64,000 nt of DNA from Chelativorans alearensis. Its GTDB lineage: Bacteria > Pseudomonadota > Alphaproteobacteria > Rhizobiales > Rhizobiaceae. This document shows, one piece after another, positions 52,966-62,516 of this stretch. Where the stretch lies: contig NZ_WQNI01000008.1 of assembly GCF_010993735.1 (NCBI RefSeq), forward strand, positions 62,001 through 126,000. Reading direction: 5' to 3'. The notes beneath the pieces were generated by a model, which was not told where the DNA came from, did not search any database, and saw nothing but the letters and a program-made list of their open reading frames with translations. Every line of letters begins with the position of its first letter. The first letter of the stretch is position 1. The translations under genes and the position numbers were made by a program.

Positions 52966-55524
52966 ATGCTGCACTTTTCGCGGTGGAAGACTATTCTCAT
53001 CTGGCTGACAGTCCTGGCCGGCGTGCTCTTCGCGGCCCCCAACCTGTTTTCCGCTTCAACCCTTGCCTCCCTGCCGAACTGGCTGCCCAGGCAGAAGCTG
53101 ACGCTCGGCCTCGACCTGCAGGGCGGCTCGCACATCTTGCTGCAGATCGACCGCCAGGACCTGGCCGACGAGCGTTTGGAATCGGCGCGAGACGAGATCC
53201 GTACAGCGCTGCGCGATGCGCAGATCGGCTATACCGGTCTTACCGGCACCGGGCGCTACGTCCAGGTGCGCATCCGCGACCAGGGGCAGATAGAGGCGGC
53301 GAAGAAAGCGCTCGAGAGCCTGGCACAGCCGATCTCGACCGGGCTCTTCACAAGCGGTTCAGTGACTGAGATGGAGCTCTCCGAGCCGGAGCCAGGACTG
53401 CTGCGCTTCACGCTGACCGACGCGGGTCTCGATTACAGGGTGGCCTCGGCGCTGACGCAATCGATCGAGGTGGTGAGCCGGCGCGTCAACGAACTCGGCA
53501 CCACCGAACCGATCATCCAGCGCCAGGGCACGGACCGCATCCTGGTGCAGGTGCCGGGCCTGCAGGATCCGCAGCGGCTCAAGGACATCCTCGGCCAGAC
53601 CGCCAAGCTGACATTCCAGATGGTCGACCAATCGATACCGGTCGAGGAAGCGATCAACGGTCGCCCGCCTGCAGGTTCGACGGTGATATACTCGACCGAC
53701 GATCCGCCGGTTCCATACCTGATCGAGAACCGGATCATCGTCTCCGGCGAAAACCTGGTCGACGCGCAGGCGACCTTCGACCAGCGCACCAACGAGCCGG
53801 TGGTCTCCTTCCGTTTCGACAATCGCGGCGCGACCCGCTTCGGCCAGGCCACGCAGACCAATGTCGGGCGCCTTTTCGCCATCGTCCTCGACGACGAGGT
53901 GATCTCCGCGCCACAGATAAGGGAGCCGATCCTCGGCGGTGCGGGCCAGATCTCGGGCAATTTCACCGTCCAGAGCGCGAACGACCTTGCGGTCCTCCTG
54001 CGGGCCGGCGCACTGCCCGCCGACCTCACCATCATCGAGGAACGCACGGTGGGACCGAGCCTCGGTGCGGACTCCATCGAGGCGGGACAGTTTGCATCTG
54101 TCGTCGCCGCCTTTCTCGTCGTCGGCTTCATGCTTTTCGCCTACGGCCGGCTGGGACTACTCGCGAATATCGCCTTGATCGCAAACGTACTGCTCATCAT
54201 CGCCGTACTTTCCGTCCTCGGGGCGACGCTAACATTGCCCGGTATCGCCGGCATCGTGCTGACGATGGGCATGGCGGTCGATTCGAACGTCATCATCTTC
54301 GAGCGCGTCCGCGAGGAAAGCCGGCAGGGCCGGTCGATCGTCCTGTCCATGGACGCCGGCTTCCGACAGGCGCTGGCGACGGTGGTGGATGCCAACGTGA
54401 CGACACTCATCGCCGCCGTTATCCTATTCTTCCTCGGCTCGGGCCCGATCAAGGGTTTCGCCGTCACGCTCGCCATCGGCATCGTCACCACCGTGTTCAC
54501 GGCCTTCACGCTGACGCGCTGGCTGGTGGCCGCGTGGCTGCGCCGGCAGCGACCGAAAGCGATGCCGAACGGCGTGGTGCGTCTGGTGCCCGACGACACG
54601 CGCATTTCGTTCATGGCATTCCGAAAATATGCCTTTGCGCTCTCCCTGCTGCTGTCGCTCACCTCGGCCGTGCTGTTCTCTACGGTGGACATGAACTACG
54701 GCATCGACTTCCGCGGCGGGTCGAGCGTCGAGGTGCAGGCAAAGGGACCGGAGGCCGATATCAGGGATATCCGCAACCGGCTTACAACTCTCGACCTCGG
54801 CGAAGTGCAGGTGCAGGAGTTCGGCTCAGTGCGGGACGTGCTCATTCGCATCGGCACCCAACCGGGGGGCGAGGTTGCCGAGCAGGCCGCCATCGAGAAG
54901 GTGAAGAACGCGCTTGGGTCGGACTACGAGTTCCGCCGTGTCGAGGTCGTCGGCCCGACCGTGTCCTCGGAGCTTGCGTTCAATGGCACTGTGGGTGTCA
55001 TTGCCTCACTCCTGGCGATGCTCGTCTACATCTGGATCCGGTTCGAGTGGCAGTTCGCGCTTGGCGCCATCATCTCGACCTTTCACGACGTCATCATGAT
55101 GATCGGGTTCTATGTCGTCGCCGGCATCGAGTTCAACCTGACTTCGATCGCTGCCATCCTCACCATCGTCGGCTACTCCATCAACGACACGGTGGTCGTC
55201 TACGACCGGGTGCGGGACAATCTTCGGCGCTTCAAGAAGATGCCGATCCCCGACCTCCTCGACCTGTCGATGAACCAGACGCTGGCGCGCACGGTGCTGA
55301 CCGGCGTGACTACCCTGTTCGCACTGGTGGCGCTTTCGATCTGGGGCGGCGAGGTTATCCGGTCCTTCACCATAGCGATGATCTTCGGCATCCTCGTTGG
55401 GACTTATTCCTCCGTCTTTGTCGCCGGTCCGCTGCTGATCCTGTTCAAGCTCAGGCCGGGTGCCCTCAGCCGGGAGGATCCGGCAGCCGCCGCGGGGGCA
55501 AGAACACGGCCGACGGAGGTATGA
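52966..55524 (+). CDS. secDF: SecDF fusion (protein translocase subunit)
   Basis: The 852-residue protein fuses SecD and SecF, which use proton flow to help secretion through SecYEG. The first half has LTLGLDLQGGSHILLQIDRQ and the second has NYGIDFRGGSSVEVQ, the matching D1/D4 motifs. Twelve transmembrane helices are visible. The TM4 motif GMAVDSNVIIFERVREES and its SecF counterpart GYSINDTVVVYDRVRDN (about 740) are intact. ATG 52966 is chosen as the start of LHFSRWKTI; the frame is open further upstream. Rhizobia often carry a second secDF; which copy this is cannot be told. Confidence 0.9.
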   Translation: MLHFSRWKTILIWLTVLAGVLFAAPNLFSASTLASLPNWLPRQKLTLGLDLQGGSHILLQIDRQDLADERLESARDEIRTALRDAQIGYTGLTGTGRYVQVRIRDQGQIEAAKKALESLAQPISTGLFTSGSVTEMELSEPEPGLLRFTLTDAGLDYRVASALTQSIEVVSRRVNELGTTEPIIQRQGTDRILVQVPGLQDPQRLKDILGQTAKLTFQMVDQSIPVEEAINGRPPAGSTVIYSTDDPPVPYLIENRIIVSGENLVDAQATFDQRTNEPVVSFRFDNRGATRFGQATQTNVGRLFAIVLDDEVISAPQIREPILGGAGQISGNFTVQSANDLAVLLRAGALPADLTIIEERTVGPSLGADSIEAGQFASVVAAFLVVGFMLFAYGRLGLLANIALIANVLLIIAVLSVLGATLTLPGIAGIVLTMGMAVDSNVIIFERVREESRQGRSIVLSMDAGFRQALATVVDANVTTLIAAVILFFLGSGPIKGFAVTLAIGIVTTVFTAFTLTRWLVAAWLRRQRPKAMPNGVVRLVPDDTRISFMAFRKYAFALSLLLSLTSAVLFSTVDMNYGIDFRGGSSVEVQAKGPEADIRDIRNRLTTLDLGEVQVQEFGSVRDVLIRIGTQPGGEVAEQAAIEKVKNALGSDYEFRRVEVVGPTVSSELAFNGTVGVIASLLAMLVYIWIRFEWQFALGAIISTFHDVIMMIGFYVVAGIEFNLTSIAAILTIVGYSINDTVVVYDRVRDNLRRFKKMPIPDLLDLSMNQTLARTVLTGVTTLFALVALSIWGGEVIRSFTIAMIFGILVGTYSSVFVAGPLLILFKLRPGALSREDPAAAAGARTRPTEV

Positions 55525-55568
55525 ATTGAAAATGGGCATGGTGCGGATCCGCAAGGGAGCCTTCCTCG

Positions 55569-55907
55569 ATGTTCGGCATCGGCGGTACTGAACTCTTCGT
55601 CATCGTCCTGGTGGTTCTGATCGTGTTTGGGCCCAAGGAACTACCCAAGGCGATGCGGTCGGCAGGAGCGATGATGCGGAGCTTCAACCGCGTGAGCGGC
55701 GACTACCGAAGGCAATTCGAACAGGCTCTCCGAGAGGCCGAACGGGAACTGGAGATCGAAGAGACGCGCAAGTCGGTCGAGGCAGCGTTCAAGGATTCCA
55801 CCGCCGCCAACCAAGCGGCAATGCAGCCGAATGATCGGGATGGCGGCGGGACGAGCACACCCGGCAAGACCAACCAGCGTCCAGCGGACACGGAGATACG
55901 AGAGTGA
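55569..55907 (+). CDS. TatA/TatB-like protein
   Basis: The 112-residue protein has one N-terminal transmembrane helix (GTELFVIVLVVLIVFGPKEL, about 6-25) with the Tat FGPKELP hinge, then an amphipathic helix (RSAGAMMRSFNRVSGDYRRQ). The length and long charged tail resemble TatB more than TatA. It is an orphan, with no tatA or tatC here, placed 44 bp after secDF. Orphan Tat-like genes beside SecDF are unusual; it may be a paralogue with a new role. Start ATG 55569 lies after an A-rich stretch without a strong ribosome site. Confidence 0.75.
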   Translation: MFGIGGTELFVIVLVVLIVFGPKELPKAMRSAGAMMRSFNRVSGDYRRQFEQALREAERELEIEETRKSVEAAFKDSTAANQAAMQPNDRDGGGTSTPGKTNQRPADTEIRE

Positions 55908-55922
55908 AGAAAGGCCGGGGTA

Positions 55923-56297
55923 ATGCCTGAAGAGTCTGAGTATCCGCGCTCGATGAGACAGGACGAGACGCCTTCCAGCCGCACTCAATCCACTGCGGCG
56001 GCAAAGGACTTCGTTCTGGCGCGATGGCGCGGTGAAGCACCGCTGACGACTGTCTTCTGGCGCGACATGCTGCTCGCCGGAAGCCTCGTCAACCTGATAG
56101 CCGCGCTTGGCGCGATGGCGCTCCTGGCTTCGAAGGCGCCGCTCGTCGTCGCGCTTCTACTCTTCTTCGCCCCGCTCCCGATGAACCTCTTCCTTTTCAT
56201 CGCCGTGTGGCGGTGCGGCGGAAGTTCCTCACCCCTCAACGCGTTCTTCGCTCGGCTGGGAGCCACGATCTGGTTGATCGCGGCAACCGCATTATAG
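55923..56297 (+). CDS. small membrane protein, hypothetical
   Basis: The 124-residue protein has a polar N-terminus (about 40 residues) and two or three transmembrane helices (MLLAGSLVNLIAALGAMALL, APLVVALLLFFAPLPMNLFL and a last one at RLGATIWLIAATAL). It lies 15 bp after the tatB-like gene and 9 bp before the SLC13 gene, so it is in the same operon. No family recognised. Confidence 0.6.
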   Translation: MPEESEYPRSMRQDETPSSRTQSTAAAKDFVLARWRGEAPLTTVFWRDMLLAGSLVNLIAALGAMALLASKAPLVVALLLFFAPLPMNLFLFIAVWRCGGSSSPLNAFFARLGATIWLIAATAL

Positions 56298-56306
56298 GAC
56301 CGACAC

Positions 56307-58082
56307 ATGGCAAGTCTGTTTGCCGAATATGAAGCCTATATCGCCCTTGCGGTCATTTTGCTTCTGCTCGTCGGCTTTGTTCTGGAGCGCTACCCACCGG
56401 AGGTGACCGCCATTGGCGGCGCGGCTCTGTTTCTGCTGTTCGGCTTCGTTACGCCGGCGGATGCGATGGGCGCGTTCTCCAACTCGGCACCGATCACGAT
56501 CGGGGCGCTCTTCATCCTTTCCGGCTCGCTGGTGAGGACGGGCGTGCTCGAAAGCCTCGCCAGCATCGTCGTTACGCGTGCCCTCGTGCAACCGGTGTTT
56601 TCGATTGCGATCTTCCTCACCGCGACGGTGACCGCATCCGCCTTCATGAACAACACGCCGGTCGTTCTCATCCTGATCCCGATCGTGATGCGGCTGGCAA
56701 GATCGCTCGACGTCGCCGCGACCCGGCTTCTCATTCCGCTTTCCTACGCGGCGATCCTGGGCGGCACATGCACGCTGATCGGCACTTCGACCAACATTCT
56801 GGTCGACGGTGTCGCCCGGTCGGCGGGCCTGCAGCCGTTCACGGTCTTCGAGATCACGCCGGTCGGGCTCGTGGCGGCGGCCGCGGGCACGGTGACCATG
56901 CTGATGCTCGGGCGCTATCTTTTACCCGACCGCGGCACCGACGACGACGCTTCTACTGCCGAAGGGCAATTCCTGTCCGAGATCACGATCCGGGGAGATG
57001 GAAAATATGTGGGCAGGAACATCGGCGCGATCCCTGATTTCAATCGGCCAGGCCTCAGAGTCCAGGCGCTGCGCAGCGGCGGCGAGATGATCCGCACCGA
57101 GATCGGCCAACGGAAGCTCAAGAAGGGCGATTCCCTGGTTGTCTACGGGACCACGTCGGAACTGCTGACCCTCAACGAGAAACCGGACCTCCGGGTGGGG
57201 CTCCGCCGCGGCACGGAGCGCTCCCAGGACGCCGTGGTGGTGGAGGCCATTGTCGCTCCGCATCGCGCGAGCGCCGGCGGGCGCATCGTGGACCTCGCGC
57301 TGGGCCGCCGGTATGGCATCCGTGTGCTCGGCGCTCATCGCCATCGCCACCTGCCGGGCCCGGACCTTGAGAATGTCAGGCTGCGCCCGGCGGACAAGCT
57401 GCTGCTCGAAGGACCGGCGGCCAATCTCGATGCGTTGACAGAAGATGCCGACCTCGTGTCCGTCACCCGGCCGCGCGGTCGTCCCTACCGCCGCGGCAAG
57501 GCACCCATTGCCGTCCTGGCACTTGCGGCGGTCGTAATCGTCGCCGCATTCGGTCTTATGGACATCGGAATATTGGCGATCCTCGCGGTCGCGGCCATGC
57601 TCCTCCTACGTTGCATCGACGCCGACGAGGCCTGGAGCTCGATTGAAGGTTCAATCCTGATCCTGATCATTGCCATGCTGATTGTTGGTCAAGGCCTTGC
57701 CAACACCGGTGCCGTCGAACTCATCGTCGATGGCCTCACGCCATGGATTGCCGGCTTGCCTCCCTTTGTGACGCTTGTCGCCCTCTACGCCCTCACGTCG
57801 ATCTTGACCGAAGTGGTAACCAACAACGCCGTCGCAGTACTGATCACGCCTTTGGCCATCGGGCTCGCAAACCAGCTGGGGATGGACCCCCGGCCATTCG
57901 TCGTCGCTGTCATGTTGGGGGCAAGCGCCAGCTTCGCCACGCCGATCGGATACCAGACCAACACACTCGTCTATGGCGCCGGCAATTATCGCTTCTCCGA
58001 TTTCCTGAAGATCGGCATCCCGATGAACGTCGTCGTCGGTGCAGCCACCTGCACGGCCATCTACCTGTTCTTTCCGCTCTGA
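56307..58082 (+). CDS. SLC13/DASS-family anion transporter with RCK_C domains
   Basis: The 591-residue membrane protein belongs to the divalent anion/Na+ symporter superfamily. The substrate motif SAFMNNTPVVLILIP (about 112-126) and the second SNT-like TEVVTNNAVAVLITPLAIGL (about 507-526) form the two half-sites. Between them are two TrkA-C (RCK_C) domains, about 210-390, including ALRSGGEMIRTEIGQRKLKK and RLRPADKLLLEGPAANLDAL. This layout is typical of the sulfate or unknown-anion group. No SD is visible before ATG 56307. It could import sulfate or a dicarboxylate; not decidable. Confidence 0.85.
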   Translation: MASLFAEYEAYIALAVILLLLVGFVLERYPPEVTAIGGAALFLLFGFVTPADAMGAFSNSAPITIGALFILSGSLVRTGVLESLASIVVTRALVQPVFSIAIFLTATVTASAFMNNTPVVLILIPIVMRLARSLDVAATRLLIPLSYAAILGGTCTLIGTSTNILVDGVARSAGLQPFTVFEITPVGLVAAAAGTVTMLMLGRYLLPDRGTDDDASTAEGQFLSEITIRGDGKYVGRNIGAIPDFNRPGLRVQALRSGGEMIRTEIGQRKLKKGDSLVVYGTTSELLTLNEKPDLRVGLRRGTERSQDAVVVEAIVAPHRASAGGRIVDLALGRRYGIRVLGAHRHRHLPGPDLENVRLRPADKLLLEGPAANLDALTEDADLVSVTRPRGRPYRRGKAPIAVLALAAVVIVAAFGLMDIGILAILAVAAMLLLRCIDADEAWSSIEGSILILIIAMLIVGQGLANTGAVELIVDGLTPWIAGLPPFVTLVALYALTSILTEVVTNNAVAVLITPLAIGLANQLGMDPRPFVVAVMLGASASFATPIGYQTNTLVYGAGNYRFSDFLKIGIPMNVVVGAATCTAIYLFFPL

Positions 58083-58154
58083 AGGTGTTCGCAACGGGAG
58101 CGGTCAATTCCTTCAAAACACAATCGGCGGGAGCCGGATTTCGAGAGGCACCTC

Positions 58155-58835
58155 ATGCAGTCCATAACCCGATACGTCGTTACCGGTATTCTGACGATCG
58201 TTCCGTTGTGGGTGACCGTTTGGGTCGTCTGGTTCGTGGTGGATCTGCTGATCCAGACCGGACGGCCGATCGTGGGTGCTCTCTCCCGGGCACTGCGGCC
58301 CACCTCGGGCGAACTGGCGGACCTCTTGCTCGCCGGCTGGTTTCAGTCGGCACTCGCGGTGCTGATCACGTTGGCGCTTCTTGCCTTTCTGGGGCGCGCG
58401 GCAAACGCTGTCATCGGACGGCGCTTCCTGCAGCTCGTGAACAAAGTGGTCGATGCGATCCCCCTCGCGCGAACCGTGTACGGAGCCACGCAGACACTGA
58501 TCGATGCGCTTCGCGGCGACGGAACGCCGGGTGGGCAGCGGGTCGTCCTGATCGAGTTCCCGACGCCGGAGATGCGTGCGGTCGGTATCGTCACGCGCAT
58601 CTTCCCGGCTACGGAGGATCGCGAGGAGCTTGCCGCCGTCTATGTCGCGACCACCCCGAACCCGACCTCGGGATTTGTCGAGATCGTCCCGACATCACGC
58701 CTCGTATGGCTCGACTGGACGAAGAACGACGCCATTGCGTTCATCGTGTCAGGTGGCGCGATGGCACCCGACAAGATCCGCTTCACCAACGATCCTGCTT
58801 CTGGCAGCGGCGAAGGTGCGGATGCCACCTATTGA
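58155..58835 (+). CDS. DUF502 membrane protein
   Basis: The 226-residue protein has two N-terminal transmembrane helices (VVTGILTIVPLWVTVWVVWF and ALAVLITLALLAFLGRAANA), then a soluble domain with the DUF502 sequence: KVVDAIPLARTVYGATQTLI and the strand VVLIEFPTPEMRAVGIVT. The family is widespread in bacteria and plants (LCV proteins) but its function is unknown. It lies 72 bp after the SLC13 gene. The C-terminal part FVEIVPTSRLVWLDWTKNDA is conserved. Confidence 0.8.
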   Translation: MQSITRYVVTGILTIVPLWVTVWVVWFVVDLLIQTGRPIVGALSRALRPTSGELADLLLAGWFQSALAVLITLALLAFLGRAANAVIGRRFLQLVNKVVDAIPLARTVYGATQTLIDALRGDGTPGGQRVVLIEFPTPEMRAVGIVTRIFPATEDREELAAVYVATTPNPTSGFVEIVPTSRLVWLDWTKNDAIAFIVSGGAMAPDKIRFTNDPASGSGEGADATY

Positions 58836-58919
58836 GGCCATGCCTCTGTCGCCGCAGCCATCGGAAACCTTACCGAGCAAGGCAGGCACACCTGTCCAAG
58901 CCCACATGTGCAACAAGGG

Positions 58920-60179
58920 CTACGCGAAGCGCCGGGCAGCGTCGACCGCAAGCCCCAGTCCAACCGATCCGAACTGGTCGGACCGGGTGACGCGGGCATC
59001 GGGGAAGCGCGAGGTCGCGGCTTTTTGCACCAGCGGAACCTGCGCCCCGCCACCGGTCAGGATCACGGTTTCGATAGCCCCTGCGGCTACCCCGGCACCG
59101 AGAAGCGCATCATCGATCGCAACGCCGATCTTTGCCACCAACTCTGTGGTCGCCACCTCGAACGCGCCACGGCTGACCGGCAGCGCCAGTGACAGGCCCG
59201 GCTCATCGAGATGGATGACGGTGTCGGGCGCATCCGTCAGTTCGATCTTGGCCTTCTCCACCTGGGCCGCCAGCCTGTGGCCGGAGCGGTGGATCAGCAG
59301 ATGCTCGAAGTGCGCCAGCTTTTCCGGCTCGGCCGCCTCGCGCGCCAACGACTGGATGTCCCGCAGGGTCTTCGCCGTATAGAGCTGATTGATCTTGTGC
59401 CAGGTTGCCATGTCGTTGAAATACCAGACCGGCAGATGGCGCTTGCCGTCGCGGGTCTTCGTGCCGAGCCCCATGTGCGGCATGACCTTCGCGATGCTGA
59501 GGCAGCGGTCGAAATCGGTCCCGCCGATATGCACGCCCGACGTGCTCAGGATGTCGCCGCGCCGATCCGTCGCGCGCGAGCGCTCGGGCGAGAGCCGCAG
59601 AACAGAGAAGTCGGACGTGCCGCCGCCGATGTCGACCACCAGCGCGAGCGCTTCCTCGTTGAGCTTGCGCTCGAAGTGAAGTGCCGCGGCGACCGGCTCG
59701 AACTGGAATTCGATATGACGGAAGCCCTCCGCGCGCGCGGCAGCCTCGAGCTGGCCCTGCGCGGCGCGATCGGCGGTCTCGTCGCCGTCGACGAAGAAAA
59801 CGGGTCGGCCCAGCACGACATGATCCGGCATGCCGTGGGGTTGCTGTTCGAGACGCTCCTTCAGATGACGGAGGAAGCGACCGATCAGCCCCTGGAACGT
59901 CATGCGGTCGCGGCCGACCTGTGTGGTCTCCTTCATCAGACTGGTGCCGAGGATCGACTTCAACGCCCGCATGAAACGCCCCTCCGCACCGTCCATGTAC
60001 TCATGGACGGCCGATCGGCCAAAATGCACGCTGCCGTCCTCGAGGCTGAAGAAGAGCGCGGACGGGATGGTGATATGATCGCCCTCGACGGGGATCAGGA
60101 ACGGGTCGCTGCCTCCCGCGCAGAGGCCGACAGTCGAGTTGGTGGTGCCGAAATCGACACCGCAATGAAAACGGCTCAT
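58920..60179 (-). CDS. YegD-type Hsp70 family protein
   Basis: The 419-residue protein is a short Hsp70 relative: an ATPase domain without the peptide-binding domain. It has VDFGTTNSTVGLCA (phosphate 1), VVDIGGGTSDFSVLRLS (phosphate 2), GGTDFDRCLSIAKV and VILTGGGAQVPLVQK (adenosine). YegD in E. coli is of unknown role. ATG 60179 is chosen since it begins MSRFHCGVDFGTTNS; the frame runs further to 60251 with no known sequence. Convergent with the DUF502 gene. Confidence 0.9.
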   Translation of the reverse strand: MSRFHCGVDFGTTNSTVGLCAGGSDPFLIPVEGDHITIPSALFFSLEDGSVHFGRSAVHEYMDGAEGRFMRALKSILGTSLMKETTQVGRDRMTFQGLIGRFLRHLKERLEQQPHGMPDHVVLGRPVFFVDGDETADRAAQGQLEAAARAEGFRHIEFQFEPVAAALHFERKLNEEALALVVDIGGGTSDFSVLRLSPERSRATDRRGDILSTSGVHIGGTDFDRCLSIAKVMPHMGLGTKTRDGKRHLPVWYFNDMATWHKINQLYTAKTLRDIQSLAREAAEPEKLAHFEHLLIHRSGHRLAAQVEKAKIELTDAPDTVIHLDEPGLSLALPVSRGAFEVATTELVAKIGVAIDDALLGAGVAAGAIETVILTGGGAQVPLVQKAATSRFPDARVTRSDQFGSVGLGLAVDAARRFA

Positions 60180-60704
60180 GGAAAACGGCTCGCAAGGGCG
60201 TGAGCCGGGCGCTATCACGCCCCGCAAATGAGAAATGATCGGAAGGGGCACTCCTCTAGCCCATCGCGGATCGAATGGAAACCCTCACAGGCCGCCTCTC
60301 GCCTGGCGATCGCCGGTTAAGGCCAGTACCCTGCGCCGGGCTGAGTTGGTTGTCGGCTAGTGGTGTGGCAGAGCCGGCCGGCGCTTCCGTCATCCCGCAC
60401 GCGACTATGCGGCCGAATGCGCCCGCGGTGCCTTTCCTGCCTCTCGCAACCAAGACCGCGGCCGTCGTCAACTGGAAGACGTCGATGTAACTCGATGTCC
60501 CATACGGTCGAAGAGGAGAACCCGCTCCTCATCAACACTGAGCCGGCAATCCCCTCGCCCACCGCAGGTGCGCGGGGCGCAGCCGTGATAAGCGCACTCA
60601 TCGAAATCCCGTCACACTTGTCACTCTCACCCGGCTTCCGCCCCGCCCTATAGTCCCGCTCGATCCTGCAACGGCGGGCAATGGCAATCGACCGGGAGCG
60701 AAGA
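60180..60704. other. intergenic region, no supported gene
   Basis: 525 bp between the YegD gene and the small membrane protein gene. Short frames occur on both strands (for example 60275-60490 +) with no recognisable domain. The right end contains the ribosome site GGAGCGAAGA for the next gene. No RNA structure of note. Confidence 0.4.
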
Positions 60705-60950
60705 ATGACAACCTCGGCAGCGAATAACGGAAGCGCAATGGCCGGCTGGCTCGCCTACGCCACCTCGCCGACCTTCGCGCTCATGGGTCTGATCGCTGCG
60801 AGCGATGCGACCGGGAACGCGCTCTGCTCCGTAGTTCCGAGCATCCTGCCAATCGACGGCATGACCGCGATGTACCTGCTGATGAGCCTCTTCCACCTGC
60901 CGCCCTGGCTGAGGCTTTTTTCCACCACTGGGCGCGCACCGAACCGATAA
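60705..60950 (+). CDS. small membrane protein
   Basis: The 81-residue protein has two probable transmembrane helices, AMAGWLAYATSPTFALMGLI and the segment ILPIDGMTAMYLLMSLFHLP, with a short basic tail. The ATG 60705 follows GGGAGCGAAGA, a good ribosome site. It lies 16 bp before a DUF899 gene and is in the same operon. In other genomes DUF899 is often next to such small proteins, as I recall; no function is known. Confidence 0.65.
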   Translation: MTTSAANNGSAMAGWLAYATSPTFALMGLIAASDATGNALCSVVPSILPIDGMTAMYLLMSLFHLPPWLRLFSTTGRAPNR

Positions 60951-60966
60951 CCAAAGGAGACCGACC

Positions 60967-61644
60967 ATGAACCATCAGATCGTTTCACGCGAAGAGTGGC
61001 TGAGCGCCCGCAAGGCGCTTTTCGCCAAGGAGCGCGCCATGACCCACGCGCTCGACGGACTTCGCGCCGAGCGCCGGCAACTGCCCTGGGTCAGGATCGA
61101 GAAGCCCTACGTCTTCGAAGGGCCCGACGGCGAATGCACGCTGGGCGACCTGTTCGGCGGCCGCAGCCAGCTCGCCATCTATCACTTCATGCTGACGCCG
61201 GGCTCGGACCATATCTGCCCCGGCTGCTCGTATACCGTCGACCATGTCGACGCGGCACGGCAGCATTTCGAGCATGCTGACCTCGCCTTCGCCGCGGTAT
61301 CGCGCGCACCGATCCAGCGGATTAAGGAGGTCAAGGAGCGGATGGCCTCCTCGGGAGACAGCGACTTCAACTACGATTTCGGCGTGTCGTTCACGGAGGA
61401 AGATCGCGCCGCCGGCCATGCGACGTACAATTTCGGCCTTACGCCCATCCGCAACAGTCCGGACATGTTCGGCGTCAGCATCTTCGTGAAGGACGAGAAT
61501 GGCAGTATCTTCCACAGCTATTCGACGTATCACCGCGGCACCGAACTCTTGATGGGGGCGTTCAACTGGCTCGACCTGACCCCCAATGGCCGCAACGAAA
61601 CCGATGGCACCATGAACTGGGTCCGGCTGCACGATGAGTATTGA
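60967..61644 (+). CDS. DUF899 family protein 2
   Basis: The 225-residue paralogue of the DUF899 protein at 13920. Shared sequence: IVSREEWLSARKALFAKERA, RRQLPWVRIEKPYVFEGPDG, then DHICPGCSYTVDHVDAARQH with the CPGC pair, and SDFNYDFGVSFTEEDRAA. It lacks the approximately 25-residue insert of the first copy. The ribosome site AAAGGAGACCGACC is clear. The thioredoxin-like fold with a CPGC motif suggests a redox role, unproven. Confidence 0.85.
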   Translation: MNHQIVSREEWLSARKALFAKERAMTHALDGLRAERRQLPWVRIEKPYVFEGPDGECTLGDLFGGRSQLAIYHFMLTPGSDHICPGCSYTVDHVDAARQHFEHADLAFAAVSRAPIQRIKEVKERMASSGDSDFNYDFGVSFTEEDRAAGHATYNFGLTPIRNSPDMFGVSIFVKDENGSIFHSYSTYHRGTELLMGAFNWLDLTPNGRNETDGTMNWVRLHDEY

Positions 61645-61915
61645 ATCGGACGACCCCTGGTTGTCACAAATGACTGAAAGTCGGCTCGCAGGGCTCTCAC
61701 TTCACGTTCAATGGCAACCGACCGAATAAGAGGCGAACGGTGGCTTTCAAATTTCGGAAGCCGCCGTTCCGCTCTCAGGGCACGTTTCGCCCGCGACGAG
61801 CGGTGGTATTTATATGGCCAGAACTTCGGTCAGGAGGTTACCTTCCGCCATGCGCAGAGCCTTGAGGGCGCAGGCGCCGTGATCCGGTTGGACCAACGAA
61901 CATGGAGACACCGAC
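61645..61915. other. intergenic region, no supported gene
   Basis: 271 bp between the DUF899 gene and the peroxidase-related gene. Open frames run through it but no ribosome site or family match is visible until CATGGAGACACCGAC before 61916. Confidence 0.4.
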
Positions 61916-62506
61916 ATGACCAAAGCCGAACCCAAGGTGAGCCGCTTCCCCGTGCCGGAAATCGCCGACATGCCCGAAGACATCCGAGAACGCATCCTCG
62001 CGGTGCAGGAGAAGTCCGGCTTTATTCCCAACGTCTTCCTCGTGCTCGCCCACCGGCCCGAGGAATTCCGCGCGTTCTTCGCCTATCACGACGCGCTGAT
62101 GGACAAGCCCGGCAACCTGACCAAGGCCGAGCGCGAGATGATCGTGGTCGCCACCTCAAACCTGAACCAATGCCAGTATTGTGTGATCGCACATGGGGCG
62201 ATCCTTCGCATCCGGGCGAAGGATCCGCTAATCGCCGACCAGGTTGCGGTGAACTACCGGAAGGCGGACATCACCGACCGGCAGAAGGCGATGCTCGACT
62301 ACGCCGTGAAGGTCTCGCAGGCCGCCCATACGGTCGGCGAGGACGATCTGGAAGCGCTCAAATCGCACGGTTTCACCGAGGAGGACGCTTGGGACATTGC
62401 CGCCATTTCGGCCTTCTTCGCCCTGTCGAACCGGCTTGCGAATGTCACCGACATGCGGCCCAACGAAGAGTTCTACACGCTCGGGCGCGTCCTGCCGTTG
62501 CGCTGA
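61916..62506 (+). CDS. peroxidase-related (AhpD-like/CMD family) protein
   Basis: The 196-residue protein has the AhpD-like fold with the redox pair in NLNQCQYCVIAHGAILRI (CxxC, about residues 84-87, with the nearby His), and an N-terminal helix QEKSGFIPNVFLVLAHRPEE. AhpD reduces the peroxiredoxin AhpC in Mycobacterium; the uncharacterised peroxidase-related group shares the pair. GGAGACACCGAC precedes ATG 61916. Its proximity to DUF899 and small membrane proteins suggests a stress-related set; that is inference. Confidence 0.85.
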   Translation: MTKAEPKVSRFPVPEIADMPEDIRERILAVQEKSGFIPNVFLVLAHRPEEFRAFFAYHDALMDKPGNLTKAEREMIVVATSNLNQCQYCVIAHGAILRIRAKDPLIADQVAVNYRKADITDRQKAMLDYAVKVSQAAHTVGEDDLEALKSHGFTEEDAWDIAAISAFFALSNRLANVTDMRPNEEFYTLGRVLPLR

Positions 62507-62516
62507 TGCGCGCCCT

